Below, one piece after another: positions 38,362 through 46,454 of a DNA stretch of 52,064 bases; within the stretch, counting starts at the first letter, position 1; each line of letters starts with the position of its first letter. Source of the stretch: Hydrogenophilus thiooxidans (GTDB lineage Bacteria; Pseudomonadota; Gammaproteobacteria; Burkholderiales; Rhodocyclaceae); the NCBI RefSeq assembly GCF_019049855.1, contig NZ_JAHLSY010000014.1:1-52064 (forward strand), written 5' to 3'. The notes below the pieces were generated by a model. It saw nothing but the letters and a program-made list of their open reading frames with translations. It did not search any database and was not told the origin of the DNA. The translations under genes were made by a program, and so were the position numbers.

Positions 38362-39543
38362 TCACCCCTCCATCTCGCGACGAATGCCCGCCCAGCCGAT
38401 CGCCAGCCGCACCCCCCAGAGCACCACCCAGCTCGCCATCCGCTGATACCACGGCAGCCGCCGCACCCGCTCCAGCGTCAGCGCCTCGGCCCCTTCCGCC
38501 ACCGCCTGCGTGATGCGCTGCCGCAGCTCCTCAGCCAACGCCGGATCGTCCACCCACGCGTTCGCCTCGCGCGCCAGAAACAGGCTGAACGGATCGATAT
38601 TGCTCGACCCCACCGTCGCGTACCGGTCATCGACCACCGCCACCTTCGCGTGCATCATCGCGCGGGTGTATTCGTAAAGCGCGATCCCATTTTCCAGCAA
38701 CCACGGATAGAGGGAGCGGGTGGCGTAGTGCAGGATGGGATGATCCGAAAGACCTTGCAACACCAAACGCACCCGCACCCCCCGTTGCGCGCACGCCTCC
38801 AGCGCACGGCGAAAGCGCCGCCCTGGGAAAAAGTAGGCACAGACGATCCACACCTCCTGCTGCGCGGTCGCCAACGCGTTGAGATAGCTCTGCTCGATCG
38901 CATGCCGGTGGCGAAACGAATCGCGCAACACCAACGCCGCGCGATGCGGCCCCGCTTGAGCTACCGCAAACGGCGGATCGCGCGGCACCACCACCCGCCC
39001 CCGCCGCGACGCCCACGCCACCAGCCGCCACAACCGCGCCATCGCAGCGCGCACCTCCGCAGCCACTGGCCCTTCCAACCGCACGGCGAAATCCCAACGC
39101 GGATAGCGGGGGTTTGGCTCAGGTTGCCGTCGAAAATCTGAAACGATATTGATCCCGCCAACGAACGCCTCCACCCCGTCGCGACACGCCAATTTGCGGT
39201 GCAAACGCCGCATCCGGTTCGGACGCCACCACCGCCCGCCAGACGCCAGTGGCCGATAGACCTGCACCGCCACGCCCGCAGCACGCAAGCGCTCGGCATG
39301 GTCACGAACGAATTCGAGACTGCCAAAACCGTCGACCAGAAGGCGCACCATCACCCCGCGCTGCGCCGCGCGCACCAGCGCCGCGATCACTGCGGAACCG
39401 ACCTCGTCGACCTCGAAAATATAGGTTTCCAGCCAGAACTCGACCTGTGCGCGGTCGATCGCCGCGATGAGCGCCGGGAAGAACGCCGCCCCATTTTCCA
39501 GCAGCGTTACCTGGTGCCCGGAACGAAACGGCGCAATCGTCAC
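38362..39543 (-). CDS. clsB: Cardiolipin synthase, ClsB-like phospholipase D family
   Basis: The 393-residue protein contains two HKD motifs, HRKLACRDGVEAFVGG and MHAKVAVVDDRYATVGSSN, the catalytic signature of phospholipase D-type cardiolipin synthases. It lacks N-terminal membrane helices, as ClsB does. The start is taken as GTG 39543, since the frame further upstream overlaps the next gene. The adjacent endonuclease/exonuclease-type gene matches the E. coli ybhP-clsB pair, supporting ClsB over ClsA. Confidence 0.9.
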   Translation of the reverse strand: MTIAPFRSGHQVTLLENGAAFFPALIAAIDRAQVEFWLETYIFEVDEVGSAVIAALVRAAQRGVMVRLLVDGFGSLEFVRDHAERLRAAGVAVQVYRPLASGGRWWRPNRMRRLHRKLACRDGVEAFVGGINIVSDFRRQPEPNPRYPRWDFAVRLEGPVAAEVRAAMARLWRLVAWASRRGRVVVPRDPPFAVAQAGPHRAALVLRDSFRHRHAIEQSYLNALATAQQEVWIVCAYFFPGRRFRRALEACAQRGVRVRLVLQGLSDHPILHYATRSLYPWLLENGIALYEYTRAMMHAKVAVVDDRYATVGSSNIDPFSLFLAREANAWVDDPALAEELRQRITQAVAEGAEALTLERVRRLPWYQRMASWVVLWGVRLAIGWAGIRREMEG

Positions 39544-39553
39544 AACCAACCGC

Positions 39554-40300
39554 CTACGCCACCCACGCCAGCCGCGCCAACAGCGGCAGATGGTCGGAGA
39601 GCCGCGACCACGGCGCGCGTCGCAACACCTGCGCATCGAGTACGGCGAACCCACGCACATAAAGCCGGTCGAGGCGGCCAAACCGCCACCCACGCGCCGG
39701 ATAGGTGCGTAACGGCCGCTTCAACCCCGCATCCACCCGCTGCAACCCCAACGGCGCCGCGAAACGCAGGCACGCGGCACGCTCCCAATCGTTGAAATCG
39801 CCACCGACGATCACCGGCCGCCCCTCCGGCACAGCGGCCACCAGCTCGCGCAGCCGCGCCAACTGCCATTGGCGCCAACGGTGTCGCAACCCCAAGTGAA
39901 GGGAAAAGAGATGCACGCGCTGCGCGCCCATTGCCACCACCACTTCGAGCGCCCCACGCGACTCCCACCGCGGCGCAGCCGAGAGATCGTGGTTACGCTG
40001 CGCCACGATCGGAAAACGCGAAAGCACCGCATTGCCATGGTGCCCCGCCACGGTGAAGCGGTTTGCCCCGTACGCCACATACGGCCACGCCCCTTCCGCC
40101 AAATAGCGGTGTTGCGGCACGTGCTCGCGCGCAGCCCGCTCGGGATCGAAGAGCGCCCCGCGCACCTCCTGCAACAACACGAAGTCGGGTGCCACGGCGC
40201 GCAACGCCTCGCGCATCGCCGCAATCGTCACCCGCGTGCGCCACGGCGCCCACCCCTTGTGGATGTTGTAGGTCAGAACCGAAACGGTTGGTGGCGTCAC
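39554..40300 (-). CDS. Endonuclease/exonuclease/phosphatase family protein (YbhP-like)
   Basis: The protein (248 residues from GTG 40300) has the EEP catalytic set: YNIHKGW, the metal-binding Glu in LLQEVRG, the HLFSLHLGL strand, GGDFNDWER and the terminal SDHLPLLARL. Such enzymes cut phosphodiester or phosphomonoester bonds; its partnership with a cardiolipin synthase gene suggests a role in phospholipid metabolism, but the substrate is not known. TTG 40312 is a second possible start. The gene follows nadA by 14 bases. Confidence 0.87.
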   Translation of the reverse strand: MTPPTVSVLTYNIHKGWAPWRTRVTIAAMREALRAVAPDFVLLQEVRGALFDPERAAREHVPQHRYLAEGAWPYVAYGANRFTVAGHHGNAVLSRFPIVAQRNHDLSAAPRWESRGALEVVVAMGAQRVHLFSLHLGLRHRWRQWQLARLRELVAAVPEGRPVIVGGDFNDWERAACLRFAAPLGLQRVDAGLKRPLRTYPARGWRFGRLDRLYVRGFAVLDAQVLRRAPWSRLSDHLPLLARLAWVA

Positions 40301-40314
40301 CGCGTTCGGCAACC

Positions 40315-41466
40315 TCAACCGACCGCCAGCATCCGATCCAGCGCCACCCGTGCCCAGTGCGCCACGGACTCCGGTACCTGGATGCGGTTCACCACGACCC
40401 CGTTGGCCAGATTCGCCAACGTCCACGCCAGATGCTGCGGGTCGATGCGCTGCATCGTCGAACACATGCACACCACCCCGCCCATGAAATGGACCACCTT
40501 CTCTTCAGCCGCCATCTCCTCGGCCAGGCGGCTCACCAGGTTGAGCTCGGTCCCCACCAGCCACTTCGTGCCCCGCGGTGCTTCGCGGATCGTCTTCTGA
40601 ATGAATTCGGTGCTCCCGACATAGTCGGACTTCAAGCAGACCTCGAGCGAACACTCCGGGTGCGCAATCACGAAGCCATCGGGGTACTTCGCTTTCCAGC
40701 GGTCGATCTGCTGCGGCGTAAACATCTGATGCACCGAACAGTGTCCTTTCCACAGCAGAATCTCGGCATCGCGAATCGCCTCTGGGGTCAGCCCCCCATA
40801 GGGCAGATCGGGGTCCCACACCTTCATCTTCTCGAGCGCAATCCCGCGCTTATAACCCGTCCATCGCCCCAGATGCTGATCCGGGAAGAAGAGGAGCTTC
40901 GGCCGCTCCTTGAGCGCCCAATCGACGATCTGCGGCGCGTTGGTCGAGGTGCACACGATCCCGCCATGTTGCCCACAAAACGCCTTCAGGTCGGCCGCGG
41001 AATTGATATAGGTCACCGGTGTGTAGGTCTGTTCCGGGTCGTCGCCCAACACCTCGCCCAATTCGCGCCACGCGCGGGTCACCTTGGGCAGGTCGGCCAT
41101 ATCGGCCATCGAGCAACCGGCAGAAAGGTCGGGCAGAATCGCCACCTGCTGGGGCTTACTCAAAATATCGGCCACTTCGGCCATGAAATGGACGCCACAA
41201 AAGACGATATACCGCGCATCGGTCTGCGCTGCCAACCGCGCCAACTTCAACGAATCGCCGGTGAGGTCGGCATGACGATAGACGTCGGCCCGTTGATAGT
41301 GGTGACACAAAATCACCGCGTCGCTACCCAGACGCTTGCGCGCCGCGACGATCCGATCGTGACACGCCGCGTCGCTCAAATGAGCGAATTCCGCGAACGG
41401 AATCACCTCGCCCCCCAAATTTTCCGGTTCGACAGCCGGCTCCAGCGTCTGCTCGAATGCACGCAT
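40315..41466 (-). CDS. nadA: Quinolinate synthase NadA
   Basis: NadA condenses iminoaspartate with dihydroxyacetone phosphate to quinolinate for NAD synthesis, using a [4Fe-4S] cluster. The 383-residue protein shows ILCHHYQRADVY, the Cys-bearing VFCGVHFMAEVA, YINSAADLKAFC, VIAHPECSLEVC and the C-terminal GGVVCMCSTMQRI. ATG 41466 follows GAGGACAG; a GTG three bases earlier is in frame. nadB and nadC are not in the window. Confidence 0.96.
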   Translation of the reverse strand: MRAFEQTLEPAVEPENLGGEVIPFAEFAHLSDAACHDRIVAARKRLGSDAVILCHHYQRADVYRHADLTGDSLKLARLAAQTDARYIVFCGVHFMAEVADILSKPQQVAILPDLSAGCSMADMADLPKVTRAWRELGEVLGDDPEQTYTPVTYINSAADLKAFCGQHGGIVCTSTNAPQIVDWALKERPKLLFFPDQHLGRWTGYKRGIALEKMKVWDPDLPYGGLTPEAIRDAEILLWKGHCSVHQMFTPQQIDRWKAKYPDGFVIAHPECSLEVCLKSDYVGSTEFIQKTIREAPRGTKWLVGTELNLVSRLAEEMAAEEKVVHFMGGVVCMCSTMQRIDPQHLAWTLANLANGVVVNRIQVPESVAHWARVALDRMLAVG

Positions 41467-41481
41467 CACACTGTCCTCGCG

Positions 41482-41934
41482 TTACGGCGAAAGCCACGGC
41501 AACCCGTGGAATTTCCACCCCCCCACGGTGCCGCGATGGCCTTCGGCATCTTTGTCGCCTTCGAAACCTTCCAAAATATTATAAGCGCTTGCATACCCGG
41601 CCGCCGCCGCAGCGCTCGCCGCATGGTGCGACCGCGCCCCAGAGCGGCACAAAAAGAGCACCACCGCCTCCGGGTCGACCTGTCGGCGCAATTGGGTCAA
41701 AAAATGGGGGTTCAGCGTCATCTCCGGGTAGGTCACCCACTCGATCTCCACTGCGCCGGGCACGCGTCCCACCCAATCCCATTCGGCGCGTGTCCGACAA
41801 TCGACAAGTACTGAGCCGGGTATCCCGCGCCAGACCGCGTACGCCTCAGGCGGTGTGAGCGCTCCGGCATACGGCAACCCCAGTTCCGTGCGCCGCCGCC
41901 CCGCCGCTGCTAAAATGTCGTGCAGTTCGCTCAT
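41482..41934 (-). CDS. Rhodanese-like domain protein
   Basis: The 150-residue single-domain protein contains VLVDCRTRAEWDWVGRVPGA and the active-site loop VLFLCRSGARSH with the catalytic Cys96. Rhodaneses carry sulfur as a persulfide. It may serve the iron-sulfur enzyme NadA downstream, but that is inference from adjacency. The start at 41934 is only 2 bases from the possible start of the divergent transporter gene. Confidence 0.92.
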   Translation of the reverse strand: MSELHDILAAAGRRRTELGLPYAGALTPPEAYAVWRGIPGSVLVDCRTRAEWDWVGRVPGAVEIEWVTYPEMTLNPHFLTQLRRQVDPEAVVLFLCRSGARSHHAASAAAAAGYASAYNILEGFEGDKDAEGHRGTVGGWKFHGLPWLSP

Positions 41935-41936
41935 CG

Positions 41937-43244
41937 TTGCCTCCTACTGTGTCGCACCCGATCATACCCCCGAATCCTGCTCCTGAAAAAGAGACTGCGC
42001 CCAGGGAAAAACCTTCTCAAACCCCACCCCCCGCGGCAACGCCCACCATCGGCCCAACCCCACGCAGCCAGAAGGTCGCGCGCGCCAGCGTCACCGCCAT
42101 GGCAACGAACGCCACGCTCGCGCTCCTCCAGATCGCAGTCGGGTTGTTTGCCAACGCATTCAGCTTGGTTGCCGACGCGTTCCACACCCTTGCTGACCTC
42201 ACCACCGACGCGCTGATCGCGTGGGCGAGCCGTCGCGCCGGCGCCCCGCCCGACGCCGACCACCCCTACGGCCACGGTCGGTTGGAAACGGTGGCAAGCC
42301 TTGCGCTTGGGGCGGTCCTCGTCGGCGTCGGCGGCGGCTTCGTCTGGGCCGCTGCGCAACGCTTGCAAAACACCGAAACGCTCCCGGCGGTCACCTACCC
42401 GGCGCTTGTCGTCGCCCTCCTCGTGCTCGCCAGCAAAGAGGGGCTCTATCACTGGCTCAAACGGCAAGGAAAGCGGCTCAACGCGCCAGTGCTCGTTGCA
42501 GCAGCGTGGCACGCCCGCTCGGACGCCGCCTCGTCGCTTGTGGTCGCGCTTGGCATCGGCGCAAGCCTCGTCGGCTACCCGGCGCTCGAGCCGATCGCCG
42601 CAGCGATCGTCGGGTTCCTCATCGCGTCGATGGGCGTGCGCTTTGCCTACCGCGCGCTTACCGAACTCATCGATACCGCGCTCGAACCCGAGCAGGTCGC
42701 CGCGATTGCCGAAGCGATCCGCACCACCCCTGGCGTCGTCGACCTCCATGAATTGCGTACCCGTCGCATGGGCCACCAGGCGCTGGTCGATGCCCACGTC
42801 CAAGTGGCGCCGCGGCTTACCGTCTCCGAAGGGCACCGCGTCGCCGAAAAAGTCATCGCCCGCCTCAAAACCCGTTTCCACGACGAACACGCACTCGCAA
42901 TCGGCGACGTCACCATCCACATCGACCACGAACCGGACCAAGCCCCCGACGCCCCCGCGCACGGGCCCGCACCAGAACGGGCCGAACTCCTCGCTGCGGT
43001 GCGCCATGCTCTCGGCTTTCCCGCGTTCGCCACCGAATGGCTCCAGATTCACTACCTCAACGGGCGGTGCGAACTCGACCTGTTCCTACCCCATCCCGTC
43101 CCCGATGCGTTGCGCCCGTTCGTCGACGACCCCGCGCGCCGCCAAGAAGTAGCAACCCTACTGTGTCGCCTAACCCCTTGCATCCAATCGGTGCGCTGGT
43201 ACCTTGCGCTTGCACCAGAATCGTGCAACAATGCACCAAAATAA
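41937..43244 (+). CDS. Cation diffusion facilitator metal exporter
   Basis: The frame gives up to 435 residues. A Pro-rich N-terminal tail of about 45 residues precedes the membrane domain. The metal site is formed by SLVADAFHTLADLTTD (Asp/His/Asp) and by AAWHARSDAASS (His/Asp), as in zinc-type CDF proteins. ALIAWASRRAG and HPYGHGRLETVASL are family marks. The C-terminal cytoplasmic domain (GVVDLHELRTRRMGHQALVD) has an extension of about 100 residues. The start is uncertain: TTG 41937 or GTG 41949, neither with a ribosome site. The last codons overlap NtrC boxes of glnA. Confidence 0.88.
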   Translation: MPPTVSHPIIPPNPAPEKETAPREKPSQTPPPAATPTIGPTPRSQKVARASVTAMATNATLALLQIAVGLFANAFSLVADAFHTLADLTTDALIAWASRRAGAPPDADHPYGHGRLETVASLALGAVLVGVGGGFVWAAAQRLQNTETLPAVTYPALVVALLVLASKEGLYHWLKRQGKRLNAPVLVAAAWHARSDAASSLVVALGIGASLVGYPALEPIAAAIVGFLIASMGVRFAYRALTELIDTALEPEQVAAIAEAIRTTPGVVDLHELRTRRMGHQALVDAHVQVAPRLTVSEGHRVAEKVIARLKTRFHDEHALAIGDVTIHIDHEPDQAPDAPAHGPAPERAELLAAVRHALGFPAFATEWLQIHYLNGRCELDLFLPHPVPDALRPFVDDPARRQEVATLLCRLTPCIQSVRWYLALAPESCNNAPK

Positions 43245-43259
43245 TGCAAATGTTGCACC
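43211..43259 (+). promoter_or_regulatory. Tandem NtrC binding sites upstream of glnA
   Basis: The NtrC consensus is TGCACC-N5-GGTGCA. One site, TGCACCagaatCGTGCA, lies at 43211-43227 with one mismatch. A second, TGCACCaaaatAATGCA, lies at 43232-43248 with two. A half-site TGCACC is at 43254-43259. They start 21 and 22 bases apart, so they share one helix face, and lie about 90-140 bases upstream of the expected transcript start. The first two overlap the end of the exporter gene. Confidence 0.85.
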
Positions 43260-43321
43260 AAATACCATCCACCGGGCCCCAAAACAGGGCCCAATCCGCC
43301 GCCTCTGCTTGCGCCAAAAAG

Positions 43322-43337
43322 TGGCACAATCTTTGCT
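43322..43337 (+). promoter_or_regulatory. Sigma54 promoter of glnA
   Basis: TGGCAC-N5-TTGCT is an exact -24/-12 match (TGGCACaatctTTGCT). Transcription would start near 43349, giving a leader of about 43 bases that contains the ribosome site AGGAG before ATG 43392. Confidence 0.93.
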
Positions 43338-43391
43338 TGAAAGATACCCACTCTTTTTTCCGTTTTTCTCTCACCTCTTTAGGAGCCCTTC

Positions 43392-44801
43392 ATGAACGTT
43401 GATGATGTCATGCGCCTTGTCTCGGAAAACGACGTCCGTTTCGTCGACCTGCGCTTTACCGATATGCGCGGCAAAGAGCACCACACCACCATTCCGGTGA
43501 GCATCTTCAAAGAAGAGCTCTTCGAAACCGGGCAACCCTTCGACGGCTCCTCGATCGCCGGTTGGAAAGGGATCCAAGCCTCCGACATGATCCTGCTCCC
43601 CGACCCGGCCACCGCGTACATCGACCCCTTCTTCGAAGAGACCACGCTGGTGCTTACCTGTGACGTGATCGAACCCGCCGACGGCAAAGGGTACGACCGC
43701 GACCCACGCTCGATCGCCAAACGCGCCGAAGCCTACCTCAAATCGACCGGCCTTGGGGACACCGCCTACTTCGGTCCCGAACCCGAATTCTTCATCTTCG
43801 ACTCGGTCGAATGGTCGGTCGACATGTCTGGCTCCTACCTCAAAATCTTCTCCGAAGAGGCCGCCTGGGCCACCGCAGAAAAATTCGAAGGGGGCAACAA
43901 AGGGCACCGGCCGCGCGTCAAAGGGGGCTACTTCCCCGTCCCGCCGGTCGATAGCCTGCACGACCTGCGCGCTGCGATGGTGCTCACCCTTGAAGCGATC
44001 GGCATCCCCGTCGAAGTCTTCCACCACGAAGTCGCCAACGCCGGCCAGTGCGAAATCGGCACCAAATTCAACACCCTGACCCGCCGCGCCGACTGGACGC
44101 AGACCCTCAAATATGTCGTCCACAACACCGCGCACCAATACGGCAAAACCGCCACCTTCATGCCGAAACCGATCGTCGGCGACAACGGCAGCGGCATGCA
44201 CGTCCACCAGTCGGTGTGGAAAGATGGCCAGAACCTCTTTGCCGGGAACGGCTACGCCGGGCTCTCCGAATTCGCGCTCTACTACATCGGCGGCATCATC
44301 AAACACGCCCGTGCGCTCAACGCCCTCACCAACCCCACCACCAACTCCTATAAGCGGTTGGTGCCCCACTTTGAAGCGCCGGTGAAACTCGCCTACTCGG
44401 CCCGCAACCGCTCGGCGTCGATCCGCATTCCCTATGTCGCTAGCCCCAAAGCGCGCCGCATCGAAGCGCGCTTCCCCGACCCCTCCGCGAACCCCTACCT
44501 GGCGTTTGCCGCGCTCCTCATGGCGGGGCTCGACGGCGTGCAAAACAAAATCCACCCGGGCGACCCGGCAGACAAAAACCTCTACGACCTGCCACCGGAA
44601 GAGGACGCGAAGATCCCCACCGTCTGCCACAGCCTCGACCAAGCGCTCGAAGCGCTCGACGCAGACCGCGAATTCCTCACTCGGGGCGGCGTCTTCTCCA
44701 ACGACTTCATCGACGCCTACATCGACCTCAAGATGGAAGAGGTGCAGCGGCTGCGCATGACCACCCACCCGGTGGAATTCGACATGTACTACAGCGTGTG
44801 A
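43392..44801 (+). CDS. glnA: Glutamine synthetase type I
   Basis: GlnA makes glutamine from glutamate, ammonia and ATP. The 469-residue protein has [25 protein letters not shown], the metal/ATP region [12 protein letters not shown] and NRSASIRIP. The adenylylation site is Tyr398 in NLYDLPPEE, so activity is probably tuned by GlnE. Transcription is predicted from a sigma54 promoter with NtrC sites. It heads the glnA-DUF4124-ntrB-ntrC group. Confidence 0.98.
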   Translation: MNVDDVMRLVSENDVRFVDLRFTDMRGKEHHTTIPVSIFKEELFETGQPFDGSSIAGWKGIQASDMILLPDPATAYIDPFFEETTLVLTCDVIEPADGKGYDRDPRSIAKRAEAYLKSTGLGDTAYFGPEPEFFIFDSVEWSVDMSGSYLKIFSEEAAWATAEKFEGGNKGHRPRVKGGYFPVPPVDSLHDLRAAMVLTLEAIGIPVEVFHHEVANAGQCEIGTKFNTLTRRADWTQTLKYVVHNTAHQYGKTATFMPKPIVGDNGSGMHVHQSVWKDGQNLFAGNGYAGLSEFALYYIGGIIKHARALNALTNPTTNSYKRLVPHFEAPVKLAYSARNRSASIRIPYVASPKARRIEARFPDPSANPYLAFAALLMAGLDGVQNKIHPGDPADKNLYDLPPEEDAKIPTVCHSLDQALEALDADREFLTRGGVFSNDFIDAYIDLKMEEVQRLRMTTHPVEFDMYYSV

Positions 44802-44837
44802 GCAAAAGGGCAACCAAAGCTGGGGACCTTTTCCCAA

Positions 44838-44871
44838 CACCCCGCGCGGCCACACCCGCCGCGCGGCGGTG
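44838..44871 (+). terminator. Strong GC hairpin after glnA
   Basis: CCGCGCGGC (44842-44850) pairs with GCCGCGCGG (44858-44866) around a 7-base loop. With one bulged C the stem extends by CACC/GGTG (44838-44841, 44868-44871). No T-run follows, so it is not a classic intrinsic terminator; it may slow polymerase or protect the glnA mRNA end. Confidence 0.6.
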
Positions 44872-44926
44872 TCACCCCGCTACCCCACTGGGATCTATCT
44901 TCCCGCATCCCGTTTCGCGCACCCCC

Positions 44927-45385
44927 ATGCGCTGTTGCTCCAATGCGCACACCCACCCGCTGGCCATCGCACTCCTCTTGGCGCTCGCCCTTGCCGCCGC
45001 CGCACCTCCCGCCCATGCGGCACTCTGGAAGTGCCAGACCGAAGCGGGCGAAACCCTCTACACCAACGACGTCAAAACCACCCGGGGCAAACGGTGCCAA
45101 AGACTCACCGTAGCGCCTACCACTACCTCGCCCCGCCCGTCGGCATCCTTGCCAAGCGTAACGCCACCGCCCTCGCACCCAGACACCACCCGCCTCACTC
45201 CTCGTGACGATCTGCGCCACCGCATCCTGCAACACGAATACGAACAAGAAGCCGCGCAACTCGAACGGCTACTGCGCGAACACCAAACCGCGTCGGCCGA
45301 CGGCAAAACCCTGCTCCAGCCGCGCATCGAACGCCACCGCCGCAACCTCGAAGCGATTCGCCGTGAACTCGACCGCCTTCGCTGA
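44927..45385 (+). CDS. DUF4124-domain exported protein
   Basis: The 152-residue protein starts at ATG 44927. Residues 1-32 are a signal peptide (LAIALLLALALAAAAPPAHA). The DUF4124 domain follows (ALWKCQTEAGETLYTND), then a Pro/Ser/Thr spacer and a C-terminal coiled coil (ILQHEYEQEAAQLERLLREH; RIERHRRNLEAIRRELDRL). No activity is known for the family. It lies between glnA and ntrB, a frequent place for DUF4124 genes in Betaproteobacteria. Its 3' end overlaps the ntrB start. Confidence 0.8.
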   Translation: MRCCSNAHTHPLAIALLLALALAAAAPPAHAALWKCQTEAGETLYTNDVKTTRGKRCQRLTVAPTTTSPRPSASLPSVTPPPSHPDTTRLTPRDDLRHRILQHEYEQEAAQLERLLREHQTASADGKTLLQPRIERHRRNLEAIRRELDRLR

Positions 45386-46454
45386 TTCCCCTCCTCAACC
45401 AGCGGCAAACCCCGCCGTGCTCGACGAACTTACCACCGCCGTGCTCCTCCTCGACCGCGCGCAACGCATCTTGTTTGCCAACGCTGCGGCCGAACAACTC
45501 CTCAACCGCAGCCGCAAACAGCTCGCAGGCCAACCGGTCACCGCCGTGCTCGGCAACGCCCCGGCCCTCACCCAAGCGCTCGATGCCGCCGCCCGTTCCG
45601 GCTGGTTCTACACCACCGAAACCCTCCTCACCCCGCCAGACGGCGACCCGTGGCGCGCCGACCTCACCGTCAGCCCGCGGCACACCCCCCCCGGTTTCCT
45701 CATCGAACTCAAAGCAGTCGACCGCCAGCGCGCTACTACCGAAGCCGAACAACGAGAGCGGCTCCACCACGCCATCCACGAAATGGCCCGCACCATCGCC
45801 CACGAAATCAAAAACCCGCTGGGAGGCATCAAAGGGGCGGCGCAACTCCTCACCCTCGAACTGGCGGGCACGCAACACGCCGAATACGCCGAAGTCATCG
45901 CCCGCGAAGTCGACCGGCTCCATGCGCTCCTTACCCGCCTCACCGCGAACCACCAACAGATTCACCTCCACCCCACGGATCTCCACCAACCGTTGGAGCA
46001 GGCGCGGCGCCTCATCGCCGCCGAATACCCCAACCTCAAATTACAACGCGACTACGACGTCAGCATCCCGCCGCTTTTACTCGACTCCGCGCGGCTTGTC
46101 CAACTCCTTCTCAACCTCCTCAAAAACGCCGCGCAAGCGATGAACGGCCACGGCGTCGTCACCCTCAAAACTCGCATCGCCCGCCAAGTCACGCTCGGCA
46201 AAAAACGGTGGCGCCTCGCTGCCCGCATCGACATCAGTGACACCGGCCCTGGCATCCCCGACGACCTCAAAGAACACCTCTTCTACCCGCTCGTCACCAA
46301 CCGCTCAGGCGGCAGCGGCCTAGGGCTTGCGATCGCGCAAGAGATCGCCCACGAACACGGCGGCGCGATCACCTTCACCACCGGCCCCAACGGCACCACC
46401 TTCACCCTGCTCCTGCCCATCCCCGACGTCCCGTCCGCGGAGGAACCCCGATGA
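45363..46454 (+). CDS. glnL: Nitrogen regulation sensor histidine kinase NtrB
   Basis: NtrB phosphorylates and dephosphorylates NtrC according to nitrogen status, under PII control. The 363-residue protein has an N-terminal PAS domain (VLLLDRAQRILFANAAAEQLL), the phospho-acceptor H-box (MARTIAHEIKNPLGGIKGAA, His147) and N-, G1- and G2-boxes (LLNLLKNAAQAM; DISDTGPGIP; GGSGLGLAIAQEI). The start is taken as GTG 45363, inside the DUF4124 gene; GTG 45417 is possible. The stop overlaps ntrC (ATGA). It is soluble, as expected. Confidence 0.94.
   Translation: MNSTAFADSPPQPAANPAVLDELTTAVLLLDRAQRILFANAAAEQLLNRSRKQLAGQPVTAVLGNAPALTQALDAAARSGWFYTTETLLTPPDGDPWRADLTVSPRHTPPGFLIELKAVDRQRATTEAEQRERLHHAIHEMARTIAHEIKNPLGGIKGAAQLLTLELAGTQHAEYAEVIAREVDRLHALLTRLTANHQQIHLHPTDLHQPLEQARRLIAAEYPNLKLQRDYDVSIPPLLLDSARLVQLLLNLLKNAAQAMNGHGVVTLKTRIARQVTLGKKRWRLAARIDISDTGPGIPDDLKEHLFYPLVTNRSGGSGLGLAIAQEIAHEHGGAITFTTGPNGTTFTLLLPIPDVPSAEEPR

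Noticed and set aside
40063-41814. Rightward open frame of 583 residues
   Set aside because: It is antisense to nadA and its neighbours, whose catalytic motifs are clear on the minus strand.
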